Below are positions 17,324 through 26,044 of a stretch of DNA of 64,000 nt, in pieces; within the stretch, counting starts at the first letter, position 1; each line of letters begins with the position of its first letter. The position numbers were made by a program, and so were the translations under genes. The DNA lies in the NCBI GenBank assembly GCA_903847315.1, contig CAINDG010000050.1, forward strand, positions 1-64,000, read 5' to 3'. Source of the stretch: an uncultured Planctomycetota bacterium. GTDB lineage: Bacteria > Planctomycetota > Phycisphaerae > Sedimentisphaerales > UBA12454. The notes under the pieces are model-generated. The model was not told the origin of the DNA, did not search any database, and saw only the letters and a list, made by a program, of their open reading frames with translations.

Positions 17324-18074
17324 TATTGATATGAATATTAAGGGCAAAACAGCGATAATCACAGGCGCTACAGGCCGGCTTGCCGAGTCGATAGTTCTGT
17401 CTCTTGCAAAGGCAGGGACAAACTGTATCTGCATATATCATAAGAATAGTACACAAGCAAAAAAACTTCATACAGCCTTAAAAAAACTGAAAACAAAGAG
17501 TCTTTTTATTCAGACCGACTTAACAAAGCCGCAAAATATCGAAAACATCTTTGCTTGTTTGGGAAAGTTCGCAAAACCGCAAATACTGATCAATGCCGCT
17601 GCGGTTTTTGAGAAAAAACCTGTCGAAGACATTACATTTGAGTATATCAGGCAAACTCTTGATGTTAATTTCTCCGCTGCGATGATGATGACGAAAAAAT
17701 TTGTTGAAGTTGTCAGCCGGAAGACAAAGAACAAGCAAAAACCAATTGCCAAAATAGTAAATATCGCCGACATTGTCGCGCAAAAGTCTCCTGCCGGTTT
17801 TAGTGTTTATTCAGCATCTAAGGCGGCTCTTGTCGCTGCGACAAAATCGCTTGCCAAAGAGCTTGCTCCTGATTTTACTGTAAATGCTGTTTCGCCTGGA
17901 ATTATAAACTGGCACAAAGGCATATCCGCAGAAAAGAAGAAAAAGATTATTTCGCATATTCCAGCAGGACGGACCGGTACGCCCGCCGAAGTTGCCGGTG
18001 CGGTAAAATTTCTCATCGAAAACGACTATATCACAGGCCAGGTTATTAATATTGATGGGGGCAGGACTATATGA
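17319..18074 (+). CDS. Short-chain dehydrogenase/reductase
   Basis: A 251-residue classical SDR (FabG/FolM-like). It has the cofactor motif TGATGRLAESI (TG-x3-G-x-G slightly altered), an NAA strand-4 motif (ILINAAAVF), the catalytic Tyr-Lys pair in YSASKAAL and a C-terminal TGQVINIDGG. The electron donor is probably NADPH; the substrate is unknown. The first ATG overlaps the end of an inverted-repeat element, and a second ATG 12 bases on (MNIKGK) is equally plausible. Neither has a good RBS. Its stop overlaps the next gene by 4 bases. Confidence 0.85.
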   Translation: MTIDMNIKGKTAIITGATGRLAESIVLSLAKAGTNCICIYHKNSTQAKKLHTALKKLKTKSLFIQTDLTKPQNIENIFACLGKFAKPQILINAAAVFEKKPVEDITFEYIRQTLDVNFSAAMMMTKKFVEVVSRKTKNKQKPIAKIVNIADIVAQKSPAGFSVYSASKAALVAATKSLAKELAPDFTVNAVSPGIINWHKGISAEKKKKIISHIPAGRTGTPAEVAGAVKFLIENDYITGQVINIDGGRTI

Positions 18075-18673
18075 CCCTTAATCATGCCAACAAGATAACG
18101 ATTTTGCGGATACTGCTGATTGCCCCTTTTGTTATTTGTATGCTCAAGGACGAACACCCGACGCTGGGTGTTCCTATGCGATATATATCGCTATTGCTTT
18201 TTTTGATTATGGCTTTCAGCGACGCTTACGACGGCTATATCGCCAGAAAGAAAAAGCAGATAACGCAGCTCGGTTCGTTCCTTGACCCGATGGCCGACAA
18301 ACTTCTTATGGCCTGTGCCTGTGTACTTTTGTCGATTGATAAAACGGCGGTTCCCGGTTTTCGTCTGCCGCCGACCGTTGCCGTTTTGATTATCGGCAAG
18401 GATTTCTTTCTTCTGCTGGGCTTTTTGATACTTTATTTCCTGACCCTTCGGGTTAAGATATTCCCTGCTTTCATAGGAAGAGTCGCGACTGTTCTGCAGC
18501 TTACTATGGTTGCCGCGGTTTTAATTGCGCCGGAAATGTCTAATATTCTAACCGGCTGGATATGGTTTTTGAGATTCCTGTGGTGGTCGGCGGCAGGAGT
18601 TGCTATCCTCGCAACGCTTATTTACATCCGGGCCGGAACAAGGTATATTGAGAGTTTCGAAGAAAAGCATTAA
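18071..18673 (+). CDS. pgsA: CDP-alcohol phosphatidyltransferase, PgsA-like
   Basis: A 200-residue inner-membrane enzyme with about six helices and the full CDP-alcohol motif D-x2-DG-x2-AR-x8-G-x3-D-x3-D in [18 protein letters not shown] and the following FLDPMADKL. It most likely makes phosphatidylglycerol phosphate from CDP-diacylglycerol and glycerol 3-phosphate, though other CDP-alcohol enzymes share the motif. It is translationally coupled to the SDR gene (ATGA overlap), and ribBA follows after 11 bp. Confidence 0.85.
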   Translation: MTLNHANKITILRILLIAPFVICMLKDEHPTLGVPMRYISLLLFLIMAFSDAYDGYIARKKKQITQLGSFLDPMADKLLMACACVLLSIDKTAVPGFRLPPTVAVLIIGKDFFLLLGFLILYFLTLRVKIFPAFIGRVATVLQLTMVAAVLIAPEMSNILTGWIWFLRFLWWSAAGVAILATLIYIRAGTRYIESFEEKH

Positions 18674-18684
18674 TCGAAAGTTTT

Positions 18685-19923
18685 ATGACTAATTTCAGCG
18701 AAATTCCGGAAATACTCAAAGACCTTAAAAAAGGTAAAATGATAGTTCTCGTTGACGATGAAGACAGGGAGAACGAAGGCGACCTTGTCTGCGCAGCCGA
18801 GTCTGTAACGCCTGAGATAATAAATTTTATGGCGACGCACGGCAGGGGGCTTATCTGCCTGCCTTTGACGGGCGAAAAATGCGATTCGCTCAATCTTCAT
18901 CCGCAGGCATCCGAGAATACCGCCCGGCTCGGCACAGCTTTTACCGTGAGCATCGATGCATCGGAAGGTACGACTACCGGCATAAGTGCCGCTGACCGCG
19001 CCCATACAATCAAAATTGCGATAGCGGATAAGACAAAATCGGCTGACCTTGTTCGGCCGGGGCATATTTTTCCGCTGCGGGCTAAAACCGGAGGCGTTCT
19101 TATCCGTGCAGGCCAAACCGAAGGGGCCGTCGATTTAACCAGACTTGCCGAGATGAAACCTGCCGGCGTTATCTGCGAAATTATGAACGAAGACGGTACT
19201 ATGGCCCGCGTTCCGCAGCTTTTGGAATTCTGCGATAAACATAATCTCAAAATTACCACTATAGCGAAACTGATTGAGTATCGTCTGCAGCGCGAAAGCC
19301 AGGTAAAACGCATACAATCTGTTTTTCTGCCGACCGATTACGGCCAGTTTCAGCTTATAGCCTACCAGTGCATAACGGATTCCGAACCGCACCTTGCCCT
19401 GTGCAAGGGCGATATAGGCAAACTCGACGAAAAAGGAAATCTGGTTATTATTAATGAGCCTGTTCTTGTTCGTGTTCATTCCGAATGTCTCACGGGCGAT
19501 TTGTTTCATTCACAAAGGTGCGAGTGCGGCTATCAGCTTATAACAGCGATGCAGATGATTGAAAAAGCCGGCCGAGGCGCCGTAATTTATCTCAGGCAGG
19601 AAGGCAGGGGCATCGGCCTTGCAAATAAACTTCACGCCTATAAACTGCAGGAGCAGGGGCTTGACACCATCGATGCGAATTTAAAGCTCGGTTTTCGCGC
19701 CGACAAACGCGATTACGGTATCGGCGCACAGATAATAAGGGATTTAGGCTTAAAACAGATAAAAATTCTTACCAACAATCCGAAAAAGATTTCCCGCCTT
19801 GAAGTTTATGGAATCAAGGTCGTCGAGCAAGTGCCGTTAATGGCTGAGCCCGGCCCGTATAATAAAAAATATCTCAAAACAAAGAAACATCGGTTTGGTC
19901 ATATACTTAATGAGGATTTATAA
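18685..19923 (+). CDS. ribBA: Bifunctional DHBP synthase / GTP cyclohydrolase II
   Basis: A 412-residue fusion of the two entry enzymes of riboflavin synthesis. The N-terminal RibB half has [16 protein letters not shown] and [11 protein letters not shown]. The C-terminal RibA half has the zinc site [18 protein letters not shown] and [13 protein letters not shown]. Both halves look intact. No FMN riboswitch is visible upstream; the gene sits inside an operon with the SDR and PgsA genes and overlaps the next ORF at its stop. Confidence 0.97.
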   Translation: MTNFSEIPEILKDLKKGKMIVLVDDEDRENEGDLVCAAESVTPEIINFMATHGRGLICLPLTGEKCDSLNLHPQASENTARLGTAFTVSIDASEGTTTGISAADRAHTIKIAIADKTKSADLVRPGHIFPLRAKTGGVLIRAGQTEGAVDLTRLAEMKPAGVICEIMNEDGTMARVPQLLEFCDKHNLKITTIAKLIEYRLQRESQVKRIQSVFLPTDYGQFQLIAYQCITDSEPHLALCKGDIGKLDEKGNLVIINEPVLVRVHSECLTGDLFHSQRCECGYQLITAMQMIEKAGRGAVIYLRQEGRGIGLANKLHAYKLQEQGLDTIDANLKLGFRADKRDYGIGAQIIRDLGLKQIKILTNNPKKISRLEVYGIKVVEQVPLMAEPGPYNKKYLKTKKHRFGHILNEDL

Positions 19924-20408
19924 TGCGATTTACAAGTTATTTTGCTGTTGTTTTTATGTTTATTCTTTCCGGCTGCGAGGAAGTCCAGCAGAAGCAGTCG
20001 CCGGACTTTCATTCTAAAGGTTTTCAGAAAACCTGCCTTTTTAATCCTGAGAAGATTAGATTTAATCAGCTCACAGAATTTGCGCAGTCTGTTCATATTT
20101 CGGCTTATATTGATGTATTCGACCAGTTCGGCTCGAGGATAAAGGCGGCAGGTATTTGGCGTTTTGAATTATACGAGTATAATCCGCGTTCATCCGACCC
20201 GATGGGCAAACGCCTTTATATCTGGCCTGATATTGAGCTGACTGATGCGCAGATAAATAACAGTTCCTGGCAGGACTTTCTGCATTGCTATAAATTTGAT
20301 TTGAATATCGATATCGACCTTGCCGGCGGCAAAACTTATATCCTGCAGGTTGTCTGTTTCACCGCCGATGGCAAACGCATCACCGATACAATCGAATTGA
20401 AATCATAA
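19923..20408 (+). CDS. Hypothetical lipoprotein
   Basis: A 161-residue protein with a lipoprotein signal (FMFILSGC, Cys19 as the lipidation site). The mature part looks like an all-beta domain (VHISAYIDVFDQFGSRIKAAGIWRFELYEY...). No family is recognised. The ATG overlaps the ribBA stop by one base. Probably an envelope protein unrelated to riboflavin. Confidence 0.75.
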   Translation: MRFTSYFAVVFMFILSGCEEVQQKQSPDFHSKGFQKTCLFNPEKIRFNQLTEFAQSVHISAYIDVFDQFGSRIKAAGIWRFELYEYNPRSSDPMGKRLYIWPDIELTDAQINNSSWQDFLHCYKFDLNIDIDLAGGKTYILQVVCFTADGKRITDTIELKS

Positions 20409-20440
20409 TATATAGTTAAAATATTACCGAAGGATCGGTT

Positions 20441-21124
20441 ATGAAAAAGACGGTTTTTCTTTTTATTATCTTCTTCTCCTCCTCCTTAGCCTTTGCGGAG
20501 ACGGGGGAACCCAACATAATCGCGGAATTGCAGGACTCCATTAACCAGCTCAAGCTGCAGATATCCAACCTGCAAAAAATAATAGACTCGCAGGAAAAAG
20601 AGCTTGCCCGTTTGAAAAAAATATGTGCTGACGCTGGAATTGATATAACATCCGCAAAGCAAAAATCTGCCGGAATCAGCGAACCGATTTATGGCATATA
20701 TTTAGGCGAATCGCTCAAGACTTTAAAAACTCGCCTGACTGTTTCAAAAAGCAAATATGTTTTTGCAGGTAAAAATTCCCATGGACAAATCTGGTCCGTC
20801 CAAAATAACGACCCGGGCATAAAACATCTTTTGGTATGCACATTCAACGAGCAGGTTTGCGAGATAGATGTTGAATTTACAGATGCCGGCGAAGTGAACC
20901 GTCAGGAAATAAGAGCGCGATTGGAAAAAGATTATCAAACTATAGACCAGAATATTTTTGAAACTACAACCGATGGCGTGAATATAAGAATCGAATTAAG
21001 TTTCCGCGATGTTGCCGGAAAGAAAAGCGGGTTAACATTGACTTATATCCACGTCCCGATAGTAAAACAGATGTATGCCGAACTGGAAAAACAAAAAGCA
21101 GCTAAAACCGCGAAGAAGTTATAA
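20441..21124 (+). CDS. Secreted coiled-coil protein of unknown function
   Basis: 227 residues: a signal peptide (MKKTVFLFIIFFSSSLAFAE), a coiled coil at about 28-65 (LQDSINQLKLQISNLQKIID...), then a compact alpha/beta domain with GIYLGESLKTLKTRL. That domain resembles small periplasmic domains built around a YGIxLG motif. The C-terminus is lysine/alanine-rich. An RBS-like AAGGATCGG lies before the ATG. It converges with a PEP-CTERM gene. Confidence 0.7.
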   Translation: MKKTVFLFIIFFSSSLAFAETGEPNIIAELQDSINQLKLQISNLQKIIDSQEKELARLKKICADAGIDITSAKQKSAGISEPIYGIYLGESLKTLKTRLTVSKSKYVFAGKNSHGQIWSVQNNDPGIKHLLVCTFNEQVCEIDVEFTDAGEVNRQEIRARLEKDYQTIDQNIFETTTDGVNIRIELSFRDVAGKKSGLTLTYIHVPIVKQMYAELEKQKAAKTAKKL

Positions 21125-21205
21125 AAAACAGGCTCGAATCAGAGGTGTTGCCTCTAACTCGAGCCGTCTATATTGTATCAGTGCCGTCTTCTTCCTCGGC
21201 ACTGG
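21123..21205 (-). terminator. Double-hairpin 3' repeat, copy 1
   Basis: Two hairpins: CAGTGCCG/CGGCACTG (21179-21204) and GGCTCGA..AGAGG/CCTCT..TCGAGCC (21131-21165). On the minus strand the latter is followed by TGTTTTTT, so it should terminate the PEP-CTERM transcript. A nearly identical ~85-bp copy lies at 24914-24998, behind another PEP-CTERM gene. Confidence 0.75.
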
Positions 21206-21221
21206 CATCTGCTATAAAATT

Positions 21222-21932
21222 TTAAGCTGCGCGTTTTCTTAAAAGCAAACCGCCCAGAGCAAGTAGTGCCATTGTTGCCGGTTCAGGAACAGCATGGCTG
21301 GAATCAGCCCAGACAATCACTGAAACATTGGAAGATGCCCAGTCAGTCTGGTAATTAATCAGATTGCCGCTTGGCACACGATGAGCACTGGAAATTGCCG
21401 ATGTTATAGCGCTTTTGCCGTCAGTCGAGCCCCAGCCTACTCCGGAGCCCCAGAAAGCTGAATCGACATACAGGGTGCCCAGATCAAGAGTCACTTTTCC
21501 AATGCCGTTAACCTTGTTGGCAGAAAGTAGTGTCTCTTCCTGCTCCCTATACCAATCAGTCGTACCTGACAGGGATAACACAAGATGGCTTGCGTTGGCA
21601 GGGTCATAAAGCTGAACCAGCCATGTACCGCCGGAGAATGTAGCACTTGCTACTCCGGGGGGATTAGGACCGGAAGTGTCGGTTACTCCTGTGAAGGTGG
21701 ATACAAGGTTTGTTTTACTAAAGGTGTAAATGGTACCGTCATCGAGGAACACCTTGGCGCCATTAAGGCTTGTCAGGGTTTGAGTGCCTGCCGAAGCGAC
21801 AAAACTGCTCTTCATACCATATTCCAGGATATCATCAATCTGGACTCCAGCCAAACCAGCCATTGCGGGATAGATACCCACGATCATTATACACATAAAC
21901 ACTAATAAAAATCTTGCGAACATCTTTTGCAT
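21222..21932 (-). CDS. PEP-CTERM sorting-domain protein
   Basis: A 236-residue exported protein with a signal peptide (RFLLVFMCIMIVGIYPAMA) and a C-terminal PEP-CTERM anchor: VPEPATMALLALGGLLLRKR, that is, PEP, hydrophobic helix, Arg/Lys tail. Exosortase systems cut such tails and attach the protein to the envelope or extracellular matrix. The middle is a beta-rich domain with no recognised family. A strong RBS (GGAGGAAGG) precedes the ATG. No exosortase gene is in the window. Confidence 0.85.
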   Translation of the reverse strand: MQKMFARFLLVFMCIMIVGIYPAMAGLAGVQIDDILEYGMKSSFVASAGTQTLTSLNGAKVFLDDGTIYTFSKTNLVSTFTGVTDTSGPNPPGVASATFSGGTWLVQLYDPANASHLVLSLSGTTDWYREQEETLLSANKVNGIGKVTLDLGTLYVDSAFWGSGVGWGSTDGKSAITSAISSAHRVPSGNLINYQTDWASSNVSVIVWADSSHAVPEPATMALLALGGLLLRKRAA

Positions 21933-21974
21933 TGCCTTCCTCCTATTGAAATTGTTTGATTAAATTATTCCTTA

Positions 21975-22757
21975 TTAATTATTACTTTTCGTTTTTTTTA
22001 TTAATAGACCGGCCAATCCGAATAACAGCAGTGAAGCAGGTTCAGGCGCCGGTATCGGATAGTCTTCGTTAGAGTTAATCTGAACAATACTCGGCATAGC
22101 ATATCCTATATCAGTTGCAAAATCCTCCAAAGCTTGATTAACATTACCAAGCTGCGAACACCATCGTAATGTGACATCATTTATAAAGCTCCGGCCTAAA
22201 ACAAAACCCGACTGAGCACCGGTAAAGAATTCGCCTCCTGTTAAGTTAAATTGCATCTGTGCGTCAAGAAAATTGGGGATCCATTCCTCTTCGGCGTAGA
22301 AATCATCTGTAATTGTTGCTTGTATAAGTGTTCCACTGGCCAGAATCCGTTGGCCGCCAACGGTTGTCAGGTCGCCTGTTATAGTAAGTGTGGCGCCATT
22401 TTCAAAAAGGCCTGCGGCCTGACCTGGGTCGAGGCCGTAATTGGGATTCCCACTTATGTCGGAAAGCAATCTTGAAGGCGTCAAAGTTATTGAACCTTTC
22501 CGAATTTCGTAGTTATATTCGTCGTCGCCCTCAATTAGAATATTTCCCACGACATCAGTATCCAAGGTGTGGTCTTCACCAAGGAAAAATTCTCCATCAC
22601 CGCCATCTTTGTAAAAAGCATCACTGCTGTATAAGGTGTATTGAATTGCTACGACATGCTCGAAAGCGAGAGAAACTGAAGTACAATAAAATAACACTAC
22701 AACCCCCAGCAACCATGCTATCGCGCACCAACATGCACTTTGTTTTTGTGTTCTCAT
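21975..22757 (-). CDS. PEP-CTERM sorting-domain protein
   Basis: 260 residues with a signal peptide (AIAWLLGVVVLFYCTSVSLAF) and a C-terminal PEP-CTERM segment IPAPEPASLLLFGLAGLLIK ending in lysines. The mature domain contains several Asp/Gly-rich strands (GGDGEFFLGEDHTLDTD) and no recognised catalytic motif. It follows the TIGR03790-type gene on the same strand, with its own TTGCAA-18-TAATAT promoter candidate at 22855-22884 and an RBS GGGAGGAGG. Confidence 0.85.
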   Translation of the reverse strand: MRTQKQSACWCAIAWLLGVVVLFYCTSVSLAFEHVVAIQYTLYSSDAFYKDGGDGEFFLGEDHTLDTDVVGNILIEGDDEYNYEIRKGSITLTPSRLLSDISGNPNYGLDPGQAAGLFENGATLTITGDLTTVGGQRILASGTLIQATITDDFYAEEEWIPNFLDAQMQFNLTGGEFFTGAQSGFVLGRSFINDVTLRWCSQLGNVNQALEDFATDIGYAMPSIVQINSNEDYPIPAPEPASLLLFGLAGLLIKKTKSNN

Positions 22758-22943
22758 ATCCTCCTCCCTAGAGTTTACGAGTTTTAAATCTTCCTTCCTT
22801 GTTTGTTTATAGTACTTTTAATAGCGACGTTTCGTACGTCCTATATTAGTAATTATATTAAAACAAAACCGTTGGAATTGCAAGAAAAAACTGGAAATAA
22901 TTTATTTTAATGTTTTTAGTTTAACTCTTTTTGTAATAAGGGG

Positions 22944-24752
22944 TTATCGAGAAATTATGGCATAATCAAGGAGATTTATTTGCCCGTCATGGTTCAGGTC
23001 GCACAAGTCGTTATATCTTTCAAAAATTTGCGGGTCATTGGAATCAAGCGAGCCAAGGTAATTTTGGGTCCACAAATAGACATCGGTAATGTCCTTTTGG
23101 CCGTCGCCGTTAATGTCTCCCGGTACGATAGATTGTGCCTGACCGCCGGGTCCGTAAGCAATTCTCATTAGCGGGTCTCCAATAACGACTTCAGACCAGC
23201 TTACATACGGGATGCCGGTAAACGCGGCTTCGATAAAGGTCATATCGGCATATCCATCGCTATCGCTGTCGGCCAGCAGATTGTAGTAGAAAAATTCTGT
23301 ATCGATTGTCGCATCGGAAAGCGGCTCAAAGGAGTGACCGATTGCGCCGGTTCCGCCGATTTTTAAAAAGTCTATAATCTTGGCTTGCGCACTTGAGGCA
23401 TTAGAGAACATTGAAACGCCGTTGAAACTTTCTATAGAACAGAAGACCGCGCCGTAAGCCATATTGAACAAAGCGCCGCCTGAGGGACCTCCGTTAAGCA
23501 GATAATATTTATTGCTGCCTTCATCGCCGTTCATACCATAGCCGGCCAGGGCCGATACAAGTTTGCCCGCTGCCAGAGACGCCTGGTTCAATCGAACACT
23601 CGTCCTTTTGTCGCAGATTACATTCAAATTATGCGCGACACTCATCGAACCTGAATTAAGTACCTCCGTTGTCGCAGTCAAGCCTGTCATTTGATAAAAG
23701 CCGCTGTCGTAATCGTCGCGGGTTTCGGCGTAAGTTGTATCGGGCGGCTGCTGAACGCCGGACTGCCAGATTATGTAATTAACGTATTTGTTCAAATTAT
23801 AGATACGGTTGGAATTGTAGTTTGTCGCCAGAGGCGCATCGTCGAGTACTACAGTTGCCTGTGTCGGGTTGATGCCATAAGCAGGACTGGAAGCTCTTTT
23901 GGCCCTTTCAAGCATATCGCGAACGGCAAAAATTGCGCTTTGACCCTGATTTTTTGGACCGTCAAGTCTGCATGTAAGATATGTGTCTCCTGCTGAAAAA
24001 TGTCTTCCCTGTACACCCTCGTTTCTAGCACGGCTTCCTTCCATTAATGGCGGATAATGGCTGGCAGTCAATTTACGAGGTTTGAGCCAGACAAAATTGT
24101 CAAGGTTATTTATTATGTTGCGAACGAACAATTCTATACCGCTTCTGCGGTATCCCTGATAAGTATTAACTATCCTGTCAAAAGCGCCGACGGTATTGGA
24201 ATTGTTGGGGTCATTCTGAAACAGAACTGCCAGTTCTGATTCTACAGAAGCCGCATCTATGGAGGACGTAAGACTGGAAGCGTAACCTATACCGCCGGCC
24301 GGCATTACTATATTACTGTATGTTGTATCCGCAATCCGATATGGCAGACCGGCTGTAGTAATGATTAGACGTACAGAATTAACCATGTTATTTTGAACGA
24401 GATATTTCCTGACAGGGTTAGCGATGAGAGTTTCATATTCATCGCGGGATATTATCTCATCAGCGGCAGTGCTGTCAGTGCCGCTGCAGTCAGACAGATA
24501 CAGGTCGGGATAGGAAGGATTATTCGACAAATATAATATCTGTGAATCAGCTATTCCGGGATGATACTGCTGATAAAGTTTTGCTATGTAACGGCTGGTG
24601 GGGCTGTTCTGATTGACAAGAATAAGAACTTGATTTGGTTCAATAAGACCAAACAAAGTTGAACAAGACAGGCATATCACAAGCCCGCAAAATAATCCTT
24701 TGAGATTACCTGCTTCAGGCAAGAGCCTCATAGAACAACTTCTTCTTTCCAT
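22944..24752 (-). CDS. TIGR03790-family secreted protein with C-terminal dockerin-like module
   Basis: A 602-residue exported protein. A signal region (FCGLVICLSCSTLFG) is followed by the large domain beginning EPNQVLILVNQNSPTSRYIAKLYQQYH, which matches the TIGR03790 family (function unknown, common in planctomycetes and other PEP-CTERM producers). The last ~65 residues are dockerin-like: VPGDINGDGQKDITDVYLW and CDLNHDGQINLLDYAIIS, two calcium loops. Such modules in planctomycetes are usually found without cohesins, so a matrix- or wall-binding role is inferred. Confidence 0.8.
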   Translation of the reverse strand: MERRSCSMRLLPEAGNLKGLFCGLVICLSCSTLFGLIEPNQVLILVNQNSPTSRYIAKLYQQYHPGIADSQILYLSNNPSYPDLYLSDCSGTDSTAADEIISRDEYETLIANPVRKYLVQNNMVNSVRLIITTAGLPYRIADTTYSNIVMPAGGIGYASSLTSSIDAASVESELAVLFQNDPNNSNTVGAFDRIVNTYQGYRRSGIELFVRNIINNLDNFVWLKPRKLTASHYPPLMEGSRARNEGVQGRHFSAGDTYLTCRLDGPKNQGQSAIFAVRDMLERAKRASSPAYGINPTQATVVLDDAPLATNYNSNRIYNLNKYVNYIIWQSGVQQPPDTTYAETRDDYDSGFYQMTGLTATTEVLNSGSMSVAHNLNVICDKRTSVRLNQASLAAGKLVSALAGYGMNGDEGSNKYYLLNGGPSGGALFNMAYGAVFCSIESFNGVSMFSNASSAQAKIIDFLKIGGTGAIGHSFEPLSDATIDTEFFYYNLLADSDSDGYADMTFIEAAFTGIPYVSWSEVVIGDPLMRIAYGPGGQAQSIVPGDINGDGQKDITDVYLWTQNYLGSLDSNDPQIFERYNDLCDLNHDGQINLLDYAIISR

Positions 24753-24790
24753 CCAAAAATTATAGATTGTATGTACAACCTAACCTAAAA

Positions 24791-24819
24791 ATTCTACCAT
24801 GGAATAAGCATAAAGTCAA
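24791..24819 (-). promoter_or_regulatory. Promoter of the TIGR03790-family gene
   Basis: Minus-strand TTGACT (24814-24819), a 17-base spacer and TAGAAT (24791-24796), close to the sigma-70 consensus and about 40 bp before the ATG at 24752. Confidence 0.55.
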
Positions 24820-24913
24820 GACTTAAAAGGTGTTATATTGATTTTTATGTGCAATATAGGCCTGCTTTTGTTTATTATCACAATTTCGCTGCTTCTTTCA
24901 GTATTAGGCGATT

Positions 24914-24998
24914 AAAAAAAACAGGCTCGAATCAGAGGTGTTTCCTCCGACTCGAGCCGTCTATATTGTATCAGTGCCGTCTTCTTCCTCGGCACTGC
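24914..24998 (-). terminator. Double-hairpin 3' repeat, copy 2
   Basis: Same order and almost the same bases as copy 1: CAGTGCCG/CGGCACTG at 24972-24997, then GGCTCGA/TCGAGCC at 24924-24958 with a T-run on the minus strand. Like copy 1 it begins 16-17 bases after the stop of a PEP-CTERM gene. The few differences in the inner stem partly compensate (CCTCT changes to CCTCC opposite AGAGG). Confidence 0.75.
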
Positions 24999-25013
24999 AC
25001 CACTTTTTTTTTA

Positions 25014-25748
25014 TTAAGAGCGTTTTCTTAAAAGCAAACCGCCAAGTGCAAATAATGCCATTGTCGCCGGTTCAGGTGCTGCTGTTACCTCAACCACAAA
25101 GTCATTGTAATCTTTATTTGTACTGCTACTATTTATAAATATCACCCATACATTTTCTTTTTTAGTGATTTGTTCTGGGAGCTCCGTTATTTTGTACGTT
25201 ATCATAGAGTCTGCCGTGTCCGATGACCATAGCTTTTGGCCATTTGACTGAAAACCAAACAGAAAATCTCCTGTAACGGTAAGAAGAACCTCTTGACTAG
25301 TCGGTGTAAGCAATTCGTTATATGTAGTAGTTCCTGTTTCGCCTCCATTCCAGCCAAACGATATATCAGAAGTAGGATCACCCTTTACACTTATTGTCAT
25401 CGTTTCTGTATTAGCAGTCGTCCAGATTTGGTCCACATTAGACATAACATCTGAGTCTGAAGAGGTTAAATTTATTTTGTTATTACTGCTGGAATCAGAA
25501 TCGTAAATCCTCGTAGCCAGAACTCCATTGGTGCTTCTATAATTTCTCGACCCTCCTAGCGGGTCACTTCGCGACGTAAAATTACCGCCATAAAGTCCAC
25601 TAAGAATTTGAGCGCGAGATAAGGAGGAATTTGCAGTGGTATAACTCGGAGCACCAAAAACAGCGGAAACCGTAAAAACAATAACTCCTGCTATAGCTAC
25701 TATTCTTACGCTAGACCTACAAAGTCTATCTCTTCTTTCTTTCTTCAT
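25014..25748 (-). CDS. PEP-CTERM sorting-domain protein
   Basis: About 244 residues from the ATG reading MKKERRDRL, chosen because GGAGG lies seven bases upstream; a longer frame from 25775 has no RBS. Signal peptide IVAIAGVIVFTVSAVFGA. The C-terminus APEPATMALFALGGLLLRKR is nearly the same as in the first PEP-CTERM protein, and the similarity continues into the 3' hairpins. The mature part is Ser/Thr/Asp-rich with no recognised family. A TTGACA-18-TAATCT promoter lies upstream at about 25831-25863. Exosortase target by motif. Confidence 0.85.
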   Translation of the reverse strand: MKKERRDRLCRSSVRIVAIAGVIVFTVSAVFGAPSYTTANSSLSRAQILSGLYGGNFTSRSDPLGGSRNYRSTNGVLATRIYDSDSSSNNKINLTSSDSDVMSNVDQIWTTANTETMTISVKGDPTSDISFGWNGGETGTTTYNELLTPTSQEVLLTVTGDFLFGFQSNGQKLWSSDTADSMITYKITELPEQITKKENVWVIFINSSSTNKDYNDFVVEVTAAPEPATMALFALGGLLLRKRS

Positions 25749-26044
25749 TTTCTTCCTCCATCCGCAATATTCCAAGGTTCCAAACCTCGGCCCATCAATA
25801 CTGCGAATAAAATCCTTTTCTTCCTTAGGTGCGTAGATTAACCGCTACTACTAAATGCTGTCAAGAAAAAATTGCAGAAAAAACAGAAAATAACGATTTT
25901 ATAGGCCGATAGGGAAAAACCGGGAGCATATCTATACTTTAATGATACCTATATCTTTAATATCTACTACGTGATAGTGATTAAAATTTGCCAAGTCATT
26001 GTAAAATTATTTCCAGAAATGGGGGGGGTAATTCCGGCACTTTC

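Noticed and set aside
24847-24915. 22-codon plus-strand ORF (hydrophobic peptide) before the 3' repeat
   Set aside because: No RBS at a workable distance, and it ends in the terminator repeat of the opposite strand. Too short to support.
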